Shown piece after piece: positions 63,976 through 64,000 of a DNA stretch of 64,000 nucleotides. The stretch spans positions 18,279 through 82,278 of the forward strand of contig NZ_RCVZ01000010.1 of NCBI RefSeq assembly GCF_003668575.1, written 5' to 3'. This DNA comes from Falsibacillus albus (GTDB lineage: Bacteria > Bacillota > Bacilli > Bacillales > DSM-25281). The translations under genes and the position numbers were made by a program. Under the pieces are notes generated by a model. The model saw only the letters and a list, made by a program, of their open reading frames with translations. It was not told where the DNA came from and did no database searches. Positions within the stretch are counted from its first letter, which is position 1. Each line of letters begins with the position of its first letter.

Positions 63976-64000
63976 GCATGTTTATTAGTTTTTGATACAT

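Overview
The window reads as chromosome of a spore-forming, low-GC Gram-positive bacterium of the family Bacillaceae (Bacillus sensu lato). Supporting features are AGGAGG-type ribosome binding sites with several TTG/GTG starts, sporulation-linked genes (yunB and a spoIISA-type toxin), cwlO, LytR-CpsA-Psr, lutABC, csoR-copA-copZ, a CYP102A self-sufficient P450, and homologues of Bacillus proteins such as YukJ and Mta. No rRNA, tRNA, CRISPR array, phage module or intact insertion sequence was seen.

Layout. 0-13 kb: an alpha/beta hydrolase, a CwlO-type wall hydrolase, and two paralogous ABC operons (LolD-like ATPase plus a giant FtsX-type permease) flanking a peptidase S51, a PAP2 phosphatase and a VOC protein. 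13-23 kb: metabolic genes (SDR, YukJ, flavin amine oxidase, CYP102A), a ClpN-GNAT fusion, a Nudix hydrolase and an LCP ligase. 23-28 kb: a copper/sulfur block (DUF302, rhodanese, copZ, copA, csoR) with a DUF4396 membrane protein that carries its own CsoR-like site. 28-31 kb: lutABC for lactate oxidation. 31-38 kb: a DUF2339 protein, YunB, a Mta-like MerR regulator, a probable three-gene SpoIIS toxin-antitoxin locus and a DUF2161 nuclease-fold protein. 38-43 kb: an ECF sigma factor with a membrane beta-propeller partner, a decayed murC copy and an SGNH hydrolase. 43-49 kb: a run of kinase, Nudix, serine hydrolase and phosphatase genes behind an ABC-F protein that has an attenuator-like leader. 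49-55 kb: Nudix and VOC genes, two frameshifted genes (VOC and AraC), and a third giant permease preceded by an overlapping 49-codon gene. 55-64 kb: M3 peptidase, MFS transporter, a MarR-controlled heterodimeric ABC exporter and a family 2 glycosyltransferase.

The most striking feature at the DNA level is a family of ten near-identical 41-bp hairpins (17-bp arms, 7-base variable loop). All lie between genes in the first 37 kb, and eight of ten are within 30 bp of a stop codon. They create false MVPVT-type N-termini in naive gene calls. Starts were moved wherever a ribosome binding site or the repeat made this necessary. Several genes too short for a normal ORF cut-off were recovered from their ribosome binding sites.

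The best candidates for new biology are the three-component SpoIIS locus, the ABC-F attenuator, the CsoR-site-controlled DUF4396 protein, the small gene fused by overlap to the orphan permease, and the hairpin family itself. All functional statements come from reading motifs by eye; no database search was run.
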